Of a stretch of 64,000 nucleotides of DNA, positions 48,496 through 57,211 are shown piece after piece. The translations under genes were made by a program, and so were the position numbers. The stretch is from Burkholderiales bacterium (GTDB taxonomy: Bacteria > Pseudomonadota > Gammaproteobacteria > Burkholderiales > Burkholderiaceae_C): positions 62,001 through 126,000 of the forward strand of contig JACRAY010000017.1 in the NCBI GenBank assembly GCA_016213325.1, written 5' to 3'. Within the stretch, counting starts at the first letter, position 1; every line of letters starts with the position of its first letter. Under the pieces are notes generated by a model, which searched no databases, was not told the origin of the DNA, and saw only the letters and a list, made by a program, of their open reading frames with translations.

Positions 48496-50148
48496 TTACA
48501 GCAAGACGCGGCGGAAGTCCGCGAGGATCTGCCCGAGGTAGGCGTTGAACCGGGCGGCCGCTGCGCCATCGATCACGCGATGGTCCCACGACAGGGACAG
48601 CGGCAGCATCAGCCTGGGCTGGAACTGCTTGCCGTCCCAGGCCGGTTCGGTCTGGCTCTTGCAGACGCCAAGGATAGCGACTTCCGGAGCGTTGATGATG
48701 GGCGTGAAGTAACGCCCGCCGATACCGCCGAGCGAAGAAATCGTGAAGCAGGCGCCCGACATGTCGGCAGGGCTCAACTTGCCGTCGCGCGCCTTCCTGG
48801 CCAGCTCGGCCATTTCCTGGCTGATCTGCAGCACGCCCTTCTTGTCGCAGTCCTTGATGACCGGCACGACCAGGCCGTTGGGCGTGTCGGCTGCGAATGC
48901 TATGTGGTAATACTGCTTCAGGACGAGCTGGTCGCCGTCGAGCGAGCTGTTGAACTCGGGGAATTTCTTCAGCGCGGCCACGCAGGCCTTGATGAGGAAG
49001 GCGAGCATGGTGACCTTCACGCCGCTCTTCTCGTTTTCCTTGTTGGTCGAAACGCGGAACGCTTCGAGTTCGGTGATGTCCGCATCGTCGTGGTTGGTGA
49101 CGTGCGGGATCATCACCCAGTTGCGGTGCAGGTTGGCGCCGCTGATCTTCTTGATGCGGCCGAGGTCCTTGCGCTCCACGGGGCCGAACTTCGCGAAGTC
49201 GACCTTGGGCCACGGGATCAGGCCCAGCGCCTCGCCGCCGCCGCCCGCAGGCGCCTTGGCGGCCGCAGCCTTCGTCTGCGCCGCGCCGCTCATCACCGCC
49301 TTGGTGAAGGACTGCACGTCTTCCTGCGTGATGCGGCCCTTGGGCCCGCTGCCCTTGACCTCTTCCAGCGGCACGCCGAGCTCGCGCGCGAACTTGCGCA
49401 CCGAGGGCGACGCATGCGGCAGGTTGCCGGTGGGGGCCGAGGGCTCGTGCGCGGGCAACGCGGCCGTGGGCGGCTGGCGCTCCGGAGTCGCAGCAGTACT
49501 CCCTCCCCCTGAGGGGGAGGGCTGGGGTGGGGGGGATCCCATTGCGCCGGCAGGAGCGGGTGCGACAGCAACTGCTCCTTCTACGATCGCCACCAGGTCG
49601 CCGAGGTTGACCTTGTCACCGACCTTGACCTTGAGCTCTTTCACCACACCGGCGGCCGAGGAGGGAATCTCCATCGAGGCCTTGTCCGACTCGACGGTGA
49701 TCAGCGACTGCTCGACCTTGACCGTATCGCCGGGCTTGACCAGTACTTCGATGACGGCGACGTCCTTGAAGTCGCCGATGTCGGGCACGCGCACTTCGAT
49801 CGGACCGGCAGCAGCGGCCGGCGCGGCCGCGGGTGCCGGTGCCGGTGCCGCCGCAACGGGTGCGGGCGCAGCGGCTGCAGCTGCCGCAGCCGGTGCCGGA
49901 GCGCTCGCTTCGCTCGTTTCCAGCACGGCGATCAGCGAACCTTCTGAGACGTTGTCCCCGATCTTCACCTTCAGCTCCTTCAGCACCCCGCCGTGGCTCG
50001 ACGGAATCTCCATCGAGGCCTTGTCGCTCTCCACCGTCAGCAGCGACTGCTCGGGCTTGATGGTGTCGCCGGGTTTCGCCAGCAGTTCGATGACCGCGAC
50101 TTCCTTGAAGTCCCCGATGTCGGGGACCTTCACTTCAACGATTGCCAT
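48496..50148 (-). CDS. aceF: Dihydrolipoyllysine acetyltransferase (E2) of pyruvate dehydrogenase
   Basis: 550 aa. Two lipoyl domains (about 1-78 and 115-192, each with [12 protein letters not shown]) joined by Ala/Pro linkers, a subunit-binding domain (HASPSVRKFARELGV) and the catalytic domain ending with SLSWDHRVIDGAAAARF. It transfers acetyl groups to CoA. The second linker contains MGSPPPQPSPSGGGS, which is the translation of a C/G-rich palindromic repeat (see repeat at 49501-49521). It is 27 bases after aceE. Confidence 0.95.
   Translation of the reverse strand: MAIVEVKVPDIGDFKEVAVIELLAKPGDTIKPEQSLLTVESDKASMEIPSSHGGVLKELKVKIGDNVSEGSLIAVLETSEASAPAPAAAAAAAAPAPVAAAPAPAPAAAPAAAAGPIEVRVPDIGDFKDVAVIEVLVKPGDTVKVEQSLITVESDKASMEIPSSAAGVVKELKVKVGDKVNLGDLVAIVEGAVAVAPAPAGAMGSPPPQPSPSGGGSTAATPERQPPTAALPAHEPSAPTGNLPHASPSVRKFARELGVPLEEVKGSGPKGRITQEDVQSFTKAVMSGAAQTKAAAAKAPAGGGGEALGLIPWPKVDFAKFGPVERKDLGRIKKISGANLHRNWVMIPHVTNHDDADITELEAFRVSTNKENEKSGVKVTMLAFLIKACVAALKKFPEFNSSLDGDQLVLKQYYHIAFAADTPNGLVVPVIKDCDKKGVLQISQEMAELARKARDGKLSPADMSGACFTISSLGGIGGRYFTPIINAPEVAILGVCKSQTEPAWDGKQFQPRLMLPLSLSWDHRVIDGAAAARFNAYLGQILADFRRVLL
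49501..49521. repeat. C/G-rich palindrome inside the aceF linker
   Basis: CCCTCCCCC and GGGGGAGGG form a perfect 9-base stem around TGA, followed by GCTGGGGTGGGGGGG (49522 onward). This resembles a short intergenic repeat found in many proteobacteria, but here it is in frame in the Ala/Pro linker of aceF, encoding PPPQPSPSGGGS. The flanking linker is Ala/Pro-rich, the inserted part Pro/Ser/Gly-rich, so it looks like a captured element. Confidence 0.7.
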
Positions 50149-50175
50149 GTTGTTGTTCTCCTCGTGGCGGCCGCG

Positions 50176-52881
50176 TCAGGCGTGGAGCGGGTTGATCTTG
50201 TCGGCCTTGATCCCGTACTTCCTGATGGCGTCGGCCACCTTGGCCGCCGGCACCACGCCGTCGTCGGCCAGCGACTTGAGCGCCGCAACCACGACGTAGT
50301 GGCGGTTCACCTCGAAGTGCTCGCGCAGCTTGCTGCGGAAGTCGCTGCGGCCGAAGCCGTCGGTGCCCAGCACGCGGTAGGTGCGGCCCTTGGGCATGAA
50401 GGGGCGGATCTGCTCGGCATACGCCTTCATGTAGTCGGTCGACGCCACTACCGGGCCGTCGTGCTTGCCCAGCTGCTGCGCCACGAACGGCACGCGCGGC
50501 GTCTCGGTCGGGTGCAGCAGGTTCCAGCGGTCGCAGTCCTGGCCGTCGCGCGTGAGCTCGTTGAAGCTCGGGCAGCTCCACACGTCGGCCGACACGCCCC
50601 AGTCCTTCTGCAGCAGGTCCTGCGCCGCGATCGACTCGCGCAGGATGGTGCCGCTGCCCAGCAGTTGCACGCGCACCTTGCCCGCCGCTCCCGGCTTGCA
50701 CAGGTACATGCCCTTCACGATCTGCTCCTCGGTGCCGGGCTGCAGGCCGGGCATCGGGTAGTTCTCGTTCAGCAGCGTGATGTAGTAGAAGACGTTCTCC
50801 TGCCGCTCCACCATGCGCTTCAGGCCGTCGTGCATGATCACCGCCACTTCGTGCGCGAAGGTCGGGTCGTAGCTCACGCAGTTGGGGATGGTGCCGGCCA
50901 GGATGTGGCTGTGGCCGTCTTCGTGCTGCAGGCCTTCGCCGTTCAGCGTGGTGCGCCCCGACGTGCCGCCCAGCAGGAAGCCGCGCGCCTGCATGTCGCC
51001 CGCCGCCCAGCACAGGTCGCCCACGCGCTGCAGCCCGAACATCGAGTAGTAGATGTAGAACGGGATCATGATGCGGTTGCTGGTCGAGTACGACGTCGCC
51101 GCCGCTATCCAGCTGGCCATGCCGCCCGCCTCGTTGATGCCTTCCTGCAGGATCTGGCCGTCCTTTTCTTCCTTGTAGTAGGACACCTGGTCGCGGTCCT
51201 GCGGGGTGTAGTTCTGGCCCGCCGGGTTGTAGATGCCGATCTGGCGGAACAGGCCCTCCATGCCGAAGGTGCGTGCCTCGTCCACCAGGATAGGCACCGT
51301 GCGGGGGCCGAGCCCCTTGTCGCGCAGCAGCGCGGTGAGGAAGCGCACGTAGGCCTGCGTGGTGCTGATCTCGCGGCCCTCGGCCGTCGGGTCGGTCACG
51401 GCCTTGAAGGCGTCGAGCGCCGGCACCTTGAGCTGCTCGTCGGCCTTGGCACGGCGCTTGGGCAGGTAGCCGCCCAGCGCCTGGCGGCGCTCGTGCAGGT
51501 ACTTCATCTCCGGCGTGTGCTCTTCGGGCTTGTAGAACGGGATCTCGGCCAGCTTCTCGTCCGGGATCGGGATGTTGAAGCGATCGCGGAAAGCGCGGAT
51601 GTCGTCGTCGCCCAGCTTCTTGGCCTGGTGGGCGATGTTCTTGCCCTCGCCGGCCTTGCCCATGCCGAAGCCCTTCACGGTCTTGATCAGCAGCACCGTC
51701 GGCTGGCCCTTGTGGTTGACGGCCTGGTGGTAGGCCGCGTAGACCTTCTGCGGGTCGTGGCCGCCGCGGTTCAGGCGCCAGATGTCGTCGTCGCTCATCT
51801 TCGCGACCATCTCCAGCGCCTTCGGGTGGCGGCCGAAGAAGTTCTTGCGCACGAAGGCGCCGTCATTGGCCTTCATGGCCTGGTAGTCGCCGTCCAGCGT
51901 CTCCATCATGATCTTGCGCAGGATACCGTCCTTGTCGCGCGCGAGCAGAGGGTCCCAGTAGCTGCCCCAGACCAGCTTGATCACGTTCCAGCCGGCGCCG
52001 CGGAACTCGCCTTCGAGCTCCTGGATGATCTTGCCGTTGCCGCGCACCGGGCCGTCCAGGCGCTGCAGGTTGCAGTTGACGACGAAGATCAGGTTGTCGA
52101 GCTTCTCGCGCGCCGCCACGCCGATGGCGCCCAGCGATTCCACTTCGTCCATCTCGCCGTCGCCCAGGAAGGCCCACACCTTGCGGTTCTCGGTATTGGC
52201 GATGCCGCGGGCGTGCAGGTACTTCAGGAAGCGCGCCTGGTAGATCGCCATCAGCGGGCCGAGGCCCATCGACACGGTGGGGAACTGCCAGAACTCGGGC
52301 ATCAGCTTGGGGTGCGGATAGGACGACAGGCCCTTGCCGTCGACTTCCTGGCGGAAGTTCAGCAGCTGTTCCTCGCTGATGCGGCCTTCGAGGTAAGCGC
52401 GGGCGTAGATGCCGGGCGCGCTGTGGCCCTGGATGTACAGGCAGTCGCCGCCGTGGTTTTCGCTCTCGGCATGCCAGAAGTGGTTGAAGCCGGCACCGAA
52501 CATGTTGGCGAGCGAGGCGAACGAGCTGATGTGGCCGCCGAGGTCACCGCCGTCCTCGGGGTGCAGGCGGTTGGCCTTGACCACCATGGCCATCGCGTTC
52601 CAGCGCATGTAGGCGCGCAGGCGCTCCTCGATCTCGAGGTTGCCCGGGCAGCGCTCTTCGGCGTTCGGCTCGATGGTGTTCACGTAGCCCGTGGTGGCCG
52701 AGAAAGGCATGTCGATACCCTCCTGGCGCGCCTGTTCGAGCAACTGCTCCAGCAGGAAGTGGGCGCGCTCCTTGCCCTCGGAGCCGACCACGGCGGACAG
52801 GGCGTCCAGCCACTCGCGGGTTTCCTGGGCATCGGCGTCGTTGGCGGCGGCGCCGTACAGGTTGTCAGGCTGTGCAGACAT
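50176..52881 (-). CDS. aceE: Pyruvate dehydrogenase E1 component (homodimeric)
   Basis: 901 aa, homodimeric E1 type. Substrate-channel motif SFASLANMFGAGFNHFW, thiamine diphosphate motif GDGEMDEVES ... NCN, and the transketolase-type GTSGRTTLNGEGLQHEDGHSH (quoted in part). It decarboxylates pyruvate and acetylates AceF lipoyl groups. It heads the aceE-aceF-BPH-lpdA operon. A strong AGAGGAGA ribosome-binding site lies about 8 bases upstream of the ATG, and a promoter is proposed at 52940-52968. Confidence 0.97.
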   Translation of the reverse strand: MSAQPDNLYGAAANDADAQETREWLDALSAVVGSEGKERAHFLLEQLLEQARQEGIDMPFSATTGYVNTIEPNAEERCPGNLEIEERLRAYMRWNAMAMVVKANRLHPEDGGDLGGHISSFASLANMFGAGFNHFWHAESENHGGDCLYIQGHSAPGIYARAYLEGRISEEQLLNFRQEVDGKGLSSYPHPKLMPEFWQFPTVSMGLGPLMAIYQARFLKYLHARGIANTENRKVWAFLGDGEMDEVESLGAIGVAAREKLDNLIFVVNCNLQRLDGPVRGNGKIIQELEGEFRGAGWNVIKLVWGSYWDPLLARDKDGILRKIMMETLDGDYQAMKANDGAFVRKNFFGRHPKALEMVAKMSDDDIWRLNRGGHDPQKVYAAYHQAVNHKGQPTVLLIKTVKGFGMGKAGEGKNIAHQAKKLGDDDIRAFRDRFNIPIPDEKLAEIPFYKPEEHTPEMKYLHERRQALGGYLPKRRAKADEQLKVPALDAFKAVTDPTAEGREISTTQAYVRFLTALLRDKGLGPRTVPILVDEARTFGMEGLFRQIGIYNPAGQNYTPQDRDQVSYYKEEKDGQILQEGINEAGGMASWIAAATSYSTSNRIMIPFYIYYSMFGLQRVGDLCWAAGDMQARGFLLGGTSGRTTLNGEGLQHEDGHSHILAGTIPNCVSYDPTFAHEVAVIMHDGLKRMVERQENVFYYITLLNENYPMPGLQPGTEEQIVKGMYLCKPGAAGKVRVQLLGSGTILRESIAAQDLLQKDWGVSADVWSCPSFNELTRDGQDCDRWNLLHPTETPRVPFVAQQLGKHDGPVVASTDYMKAYAEQIRPFMPKGRTYRVLGTDGFGRSDFRSKLREHFEVNRHYVVVAALKSLADDGVVPAAKVADAIRKYGIKADKINPLHA

Positions 52882-52939
52882 GTGGCTTGTCTCCTCTTGT
52901 GCGGGGTGAATTTAGTACGTCACGGCTTACGGTGGCGGG

Positions 52940-52968
52940 AGTGTCGCATAACTTTTCCCACATTTCAA
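52940..52968 (-). promoter_or_regulatory. Candidate promoter for the pyruvate dehydrogenase operon
   Basis: On the minus strand TTGAAA (52968-52963) and GACACT (52945-52940) are separated by 17 bases, about 58 bases upstream of the aceE ATG. The gap of 158 bases to the divergent histidine kinase leaves room for an operator. Motif match only. Confidence 0.42.
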
Positions 52969-53002
52969 ATGGTGCCTGTCGTTTTCATAATGTGGATATT
53001 AC

Positions 53003-53028
53003 GTAGCCCCGGCCCCTCCGCGGGCTAC
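53003..53028. repeat. Hairpin GTAGCCC / GGGCTAC before the histidine kinase
   Basis: GTAGCCC (53003-53009) and GGGCTAC (53022-53028) pair around a 12-base C/G-rich loop, ending 11 bases before the kinase ATG at 53040. In the mRNA it would sit over or next to the ribosome-binding site, for which no clear Shine-Dalgarno sequence is visible. It may limit translation or bind a regulator. Confidence 0.45.
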
Positions 53029-53039
53029 ACTTGCAGCCA

Positions 53040-55568
53040 ATGCACGACCCCCATCCTGCTCCCGAAATCCCGGAAGCGGCCGCGCCCGCGTGGTGGCGGC
53101 TCTGGTGGCGCCGCCAGCCCCCTACCCGGCAGGACCGCTTTGCCATGCTGGCACCGCTGGCGGCGGTGATGCTGTTCCTGGCCGCCATCGTTTCAGCCTT
53201 CTGGTACTTGCGCATCGAGGAAATGGACCGCGAGCAGGAAGCGGTCAAGCGCGACGTCGAGTACGCCCAGCAACGCCTGCGGCTGCGCCTGCTGGAACGG
53301 CAGGAGCAGCTGATGCGGATCGCACGCGACATTTCCAACAAGGAGGTCGACGGCGACGAGTTCGTGGTGCGCGCCGAATCCATGGTGGTCCAGTATCCCG
53401 AGCTTCAGGTCCTCACGTGGATCGACGAGCGGCGCCGCGTGAAGGCCAGCTATGCCGCGCCCAGCGTGCCGGGCAACCAGCTGCGGGTGGCCGGCGTGGT
53501 GCTGCGCCCGGGCGAGACCGAGAGCATGTACGGCCTGGCGCGCGACCTGCAGCAGCCCGTGTATTCGCAGCCGGCAGCCAGCGACGGCAGCGGCCTGCTG
53601 CAGCTGCACGTGCCGCTGGCCGACCAGGGCCGCTTCGGCGGCGTGATCCTGGGCGAATACTCGATCGACGGCCTGCTGCGCTTCGGCGTGCCGTCGGAGG
53701 TCTCGGCCAAGTACGCCGTCTCGCTGATGGACGGCAAGGGCCGCCTGCTCGCCGGCGCGTCGCTGCCCACGCGCAACCCGGCAACCCACCTCCTGCCGTT
53801 CACGTCGCAGCCCAACGAATACGAAGTGCCGGTCTCCCCCGTGGGCAACGGCCTGATCCTGCGCGCGCAGGCCTACCGCACCTCGCTCGGCGTCATCGGC
53901 AGCGCGGTGTTCTGGCTCGTCATCGTCCTGTCCGCCATGACGGCCTGGATGCTCATCGCCAACTGGCGCCACACGCGCCGGCGCGTGCAGGCGCAGCAGG
54001 CGCTGGTGGCCGAAACCAATTTCCGCCGGGCCATGGAGAACTCCATGCTGACCGGCATGCGCGCGCTGGACATGCAGGGCCGCATCAGCTACGTGAACGC
54101 GGCCTTCTGCCAGATGACCGGCTGGAGCGAGCCCGAGCTGGTGGGCCGCACACCACCCTTCCCCTACTGGCCCGAGGAAGACCGCGAGACACTCGCCGCG
54201 CGGCTGGACGACGAGATCCACGGGCGCACGCAGCCCGGCGGCATCCAGGTGCGCGTGAAACGCCGCGACGGCACGCTCTTCGATGCGCGCCTGTACGTGT
54301 CGCCGCTGGTCGACGCCAAGGGCCACCAGACCGGCTGGATGACGTCGATGACGGACATCACCGAGCCCAACCGCATCCGCGAGCAGTTGCAAGCATCGCA
54401 CGAGCGTTTCACGACCGTGCTGGAGGCGCTGGACGCGTCGGTGTCGGTCGCGCCGCTGGGCAGCGAGGAGCTGCTGTTCGCCAACAAGCTGTACCGCCTG
54501 TGGTTCGGCGGGCAGGCGGCGGGGCACCTGCAGATGGTGGCGCAGGCCGGCGTGCCCGAGCAGCCGCGCAACGACGAGCACCTGGACGACGTGGACTCCT
54601 TCGTGGGGCTGCCCACCGGTTCGCTGACCACTGCGCATTCGGAGCACGCCGAGATCTTCGTCAACGAACTGGGCAAGTGGCTGGAAGTGCGCTCGCGCTA
54701 CCTCAACTGGGTGGACGGCCGGCTCGCGCAGATGGTGATCGCCACCGACATCAGTGCGCGCCGCCACGCCGAGGAGCAGTCGGCCGCGCAGGCCGAGCGC
54801 GCCCACTCGGCCAGCCGCCTGGTGACCATGGGCGAGATGGCGTCGAGCGTGGCGCATGAACTGAACCAGCCGCTGACCGCCATCAGCAACTACTGCAACG
54901 GCCTCGTCTCGCGCATCCGCAGCAAGCAGATCAGCGAAGAGGACATGCTGGCCGCACTGGACAAGACGGCGCGGCAGGCGGCCCGCGCCGGGCAGATCAT
55001 CCAGCGCATCCGGTCCTTCGTGAAACGCAGCGAGCCCAACCGCACGCTGTCGGAAGTGAACGTGATGGTGACCGAGGCGGTGGAACTGGCAGAGATCGAG
55101 CTGCGCCGCCGCAACGTGCGCCTGTCGCACTACGTCGCCGCCCGCCTGCCCAAGCTGCTGGTCGACCCGATCCTGATCGAGCAGGTGCTGGTCAACCTGC
55201 TGAAGAACGCGGCCGAGTCCATCGAGCATGCGAAGCGGCCCGCGGCACGGCGCAGCGTGGAGCTGCGCGTCATCCCGAAGCAGGTCGACGAGCAGCCGGT
55301 GGTGGAGTTCTCGGTGCTCGACACCGGTGCCGGCCTGGCGCCCGAAGTGATGGACCGTCTGTATGAAGCGTTCTTCTCCACCAAGGCCGAAGGCATGGGC
55401 ATCGGCCTGAACCTGTGCCGCACCATCGTGGAGTCGCACCAGGGCAGGATGCAGGCGGAGAACATCTACAATGGCACCGATGTCGCCGGCTGCCGTTTCT
55501 CCTTCTGGATTCCTGTCTCCGGCGCTATCAATGTAGTAGCAGGGCACAACACCGGGGTGACAGTATGA
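53040..55568 (+). CDS. PAS sensor histidine kinase (FixL-like class)
   Basis: 842 aa from the ATG at 53040. Two transmembrane helices (about 38-60 and 280-300) flank a periplasmic sensor region. Two PAS domains follow (ENSMLTGMRALDMQGRISYV and the region after HERFTTVLEALD), then HisKA with His606 in SVAHELNQPLTAISNY and HATPase with NLLKNAAESIEHA and GMGIGLNLCRTIVESH. The HxLNQPLTAI sequence is typical of FixL/TodS-type kinases. It overlaps the response regulator gene by four bases (ATGA) and is divergent from aceE. Confidence 0.92.
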   Translation: MHDPHPAPEIPEAAAPAWWRLWWRRQPPTRQDRFAMLAPLAAVMLFLAAIVSAFWYLRIEEMDREQEAVKRDVEYAQQRLRLRLLERQEQLMRIARDISNKEVDGDEFVVRAESMVVQYPELQVLTWIDERRRVKASYAAPSVPGNQLRVAGVVLRPGETESMYGLARDLQQPVYSQPAASDGSGLLQLHVPLADQGRFGGVILGEYSIDGLLRFGVPSEVSAKYAVSLMDGKGRLLAGASLPTRNPATHLLPFTSQPNEYEVPVSPVGNGLILRAQAYRTSLGVIGSAVFWLVIVLSAMTAWMLIANWRHTRRRVQAQQALVAETNFRRAMENSMLTGMRALDMQGRISYVNAAFCQMTGWSEPELVGRTPPFPYWPEEDRETLAARLDDEIHGRTQPGGIQVRVKRRDGTLFDARLYVSPLVDAKGHQTGWMTSMTDITEPNRIREQLQASHERFTTVLEALDASVSVAPLGSEELLFANKLYRLWFGGQAAGHLQMVAQAGVPEQPRNDEHLDDVDSFVGLPTGSLTTAHSEHAEIFVNELGKWLEVRSRYLNWVDGRLAQMVIATDISARRHAEEQSAAQAERAHSASRLVTMGEMASSVAHELNQPLTAISNYCNGLVSRIRSKQISEEDMLAALDKTARQAARAGQIIQRIRSFVKRSEPNRTLSEVNVMVTEAVELAEIELRRRNVRLSHYVAARLPKLLVDPILIEQVLVNLLKNAAESIEHAKRPAARRSVELRVIPKQVDEQPVVEFSVLDTGAGLAPEVMDRLYEAFFSTKAEGMGIGLNLCRTIVESHQGRMQAENIYNGTDVAGCRFSFWIPVSGAINVVAGHNTGVTV

Positions 55569-56191
55569 GTTTGATTCCCAAGAAGGGCACCGTTTACGTC
55601 GTCGACGACGACGAGGCGGTGCGCGATTCGCTGCAGTGGCTGCTGGAAGGCAAGGACTACCGGGTGCGCTGCTTCGACTCCGCCGAATCCTTCCTGGCCC
55701 GCTACGACCCGCGCGAGGTCGCCTGCCTGATCGTCGACATCCGCATGGCCGGCATGACCGGCCTGGAGCTGCAGGACCGGCTGGTGGAGCGCAAGTCGCC
55801 GCTGCCCATCGTGTTCATCACCGGCCACGGCGACGTGCCGATGGCGGTGAACACCATGAAGAAGGGCGCCATGGATTTCATCCAGAAGCCCTTCAAGGAA
55901 GACGAGCTGGTGAGCCTGGTCGAGCGCATGCTGGAGCGGGCCAAGGACACGTTTGCCGAGTTCCAGAGCGCGGCGAGCCGCGACGCGCTGCTGTCCAAGC
56001 TGACCTCGCGCGAGGCGCAGGTGCTCGAACGCATCGTGGCCGGCCGCCTGAACAAGCAGATCGCCGACGACCTGGGCATCAGCATCAAGACGGTGGAAGC
56101 GCATCGCGCCAACATCATGGAGAAGCTGAACGCGAACACCGTAGCCGACCTGCTGAAGATCGCTTTGGGGCAGACGCCGCCGAAGCCCTGA
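55565..56191 (+). CDS. FixJ-family response regulator
   Basis: 208 aa. Receiver domain with VYVVDDDEAVRDSLQW and phosphoacceptor Asp58 in LIVDIRMAGM, Lys in IQKPFKEDEL, and a LuxR-type helix-turn-helix (LTSREAQVLERIVAGRLNKQ; DDLGISIKTVEAHRANIMEK). It is the partner of the upstream kinase. Such regulators act on sigma70 promoters; the adjacent pyruvate dehydrogenase promoter is a possible target, which is inference from position only. Confidence 0.94.
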   Translation: MSLIPKKGTVYVVDDDEAVRDSLQWLLEGKDYRVRCFDSAESFLARYDPREVACLIVDIRMAGMTGLELQDRLVERKSPLPIVFITGHGDVPMAVNTMKKGAMDFIQKPFKEDELVSLVERMLERAKDTFAEFQSAASRDALLSKLTSREAQVLERIVAGRLNKQIADDLGISIKTVEAHRANIMEKLNANTVADLLKIALGQTPPKP

Positions 56192-56210
56192 GTCCCCTGA
56201 ATACCAATAT

Positions 56211-56309
56211 CGGACGCAAAGGACGCAAAGATTGCGCAAAGGACGCAAAAGAAGACCTTGAAGGAATTCTTTTGCGTCCTTTGCGTAACCTTTGCGTCCT
56301 TTGCGTCCG
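56211..56309. repeat. Long hairpin of ACGCAAAGG units (43-base arms)
   Basis: Left arm 56211-56253 and right arm 56267-56309 pair at 41 of 43 positions around a 13-base loop. Each arm carries four copies of the unit ACGCAAAGG (or ACGCAAAAG), with ATTGCGC at the centre. The plan matches the element at 25411-25506 base for base in layout while the unit sequence differs (AAAGG in place of GAAG). It lies between the FixJ-like gene and folD. Confidence 0.9.
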
Positions 56310-56329
56310 GCTGTTGAATTGATTCCCAT

Positions 56330-57181
56330 ATGACCGCCCAAATCATCGACGGCAACGCCCTCGCCAGACGGATCCGCGCCGAAGTCGCCGGCCGCACCGC
56401 GGCCCTGAAGGCACGAGGGGTCGAGCCGCACCTGGCCATCGTGCTCGTTGGCGTTGACCCGGCCAGCCAGGTCTACGTGAAGCACAAGGCCAACGACAGC
56501 GAGCAGACCGGGCTGAAGGCCACGCTGGAACGCTACCCGGCGGACATGACGGAGGCCGAACTGCTGGCGCGCATCCGGGCGCTCAACGACGACCCCAGGG
56601 TGCACGGCATCCTGGTGCAACTGCCCCTGCCGAAGCACATGGGCTCGCAGAAGGTGATCGAGACGATCTCGCCGGCCAAGGACGTCGACGGCTTCCACGT
56701 GGCCAGCGCCGGTGCGCTGATGGTCGGCCAGCCCGGCTTCTGGCCGTGCACCCCGCACGGGTGCCTGAAGATGCTGGACACGATCGGCTACGACCTGAAG
56801 GGCAAGCACGCGGTGGTCATCGGCCGCAGCAACATCGTGGGCAAGCCCATGGCCATGATGCTGCTGGGACGCGACGCCACCGTCACCATCTGCCACAGCC
56901 GCACGGCCAACCTGAAGGCGCACACGCTGCAGGCCGACGTGGTGGTGGCTGCGGTGGGCAAGCGCAACGTGCTGACCGCCGACATGGTGAAGCCGGGTGC
57001 CGTCGTGATCGACGTGGGCATGAACCGCAACGAAGAAGGCAAGCTCTGCGGTGATGTGGACTTTGCGGGGGTGAAGGAAGTCGCGGGCTGGATCACCCCG
57101 GTGCCCGGAGGTGTGGGCCCGATGACGCGCGCGATGCTGCTCGTCAACACGATCGAAGCCGCGGAACGCGCCGCCCGTTGA
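56330..57181 (+). CDS. folD: Bifunctional methylenetetrahydrofolate dehydrogenase/cyclohydrolase FolD
   Basis: 283 aa. Conserved [14 protein letters not shown] with catalytic Lys53, the family motif [12 protein letters not shown]-site [14 protein letters not shown] and the ending [15 protein letters not shown]. It interconverts one-carbon units between 5,10-methylene- and 10-formyl-tetrahydrofolate. The start ATG is 20 bases after the repeat hairpin. It is followed after 30 bases by an oligopeptidase gene in the same direction. Confidence 0.97.
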   Translation: MTAQIIDGNALARRIRAEVAGRTAALKARGVEPHLAIVLVGVDPASQVYVKHKANDSEQTGLKATLERYPADMTEAELLARIRALNDDPRVHGILVQLPLPKHMGSQKVIETISPAKDVDGFHVASAGALMVGQPGFWPCTPHGCLKMLDTIGYDLKGKHAVVIGRSNIVGKPMAMMLLGRDATVTICHSRTANLKAHTLQADVVVAAVGKRNVLTADMVKPGAVVIDVGMNRNEEGKLCGDVDFAGVKEVAGWITPVPGGVGPMTRAMLLVNTIEAAERAAR

Positions 57182-57211
57182 AAGTCCCGCGCTTGCCGCA
57201 AAATCAGGGGG

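Noticed and set aside
49993..53169. Long plus-strand open frame opposite aceE (over 1000 codons)
   Set aside because: It mirrors the highly conserved aceE on the other strand and has Arg/His/Ala-rich low-information composition.
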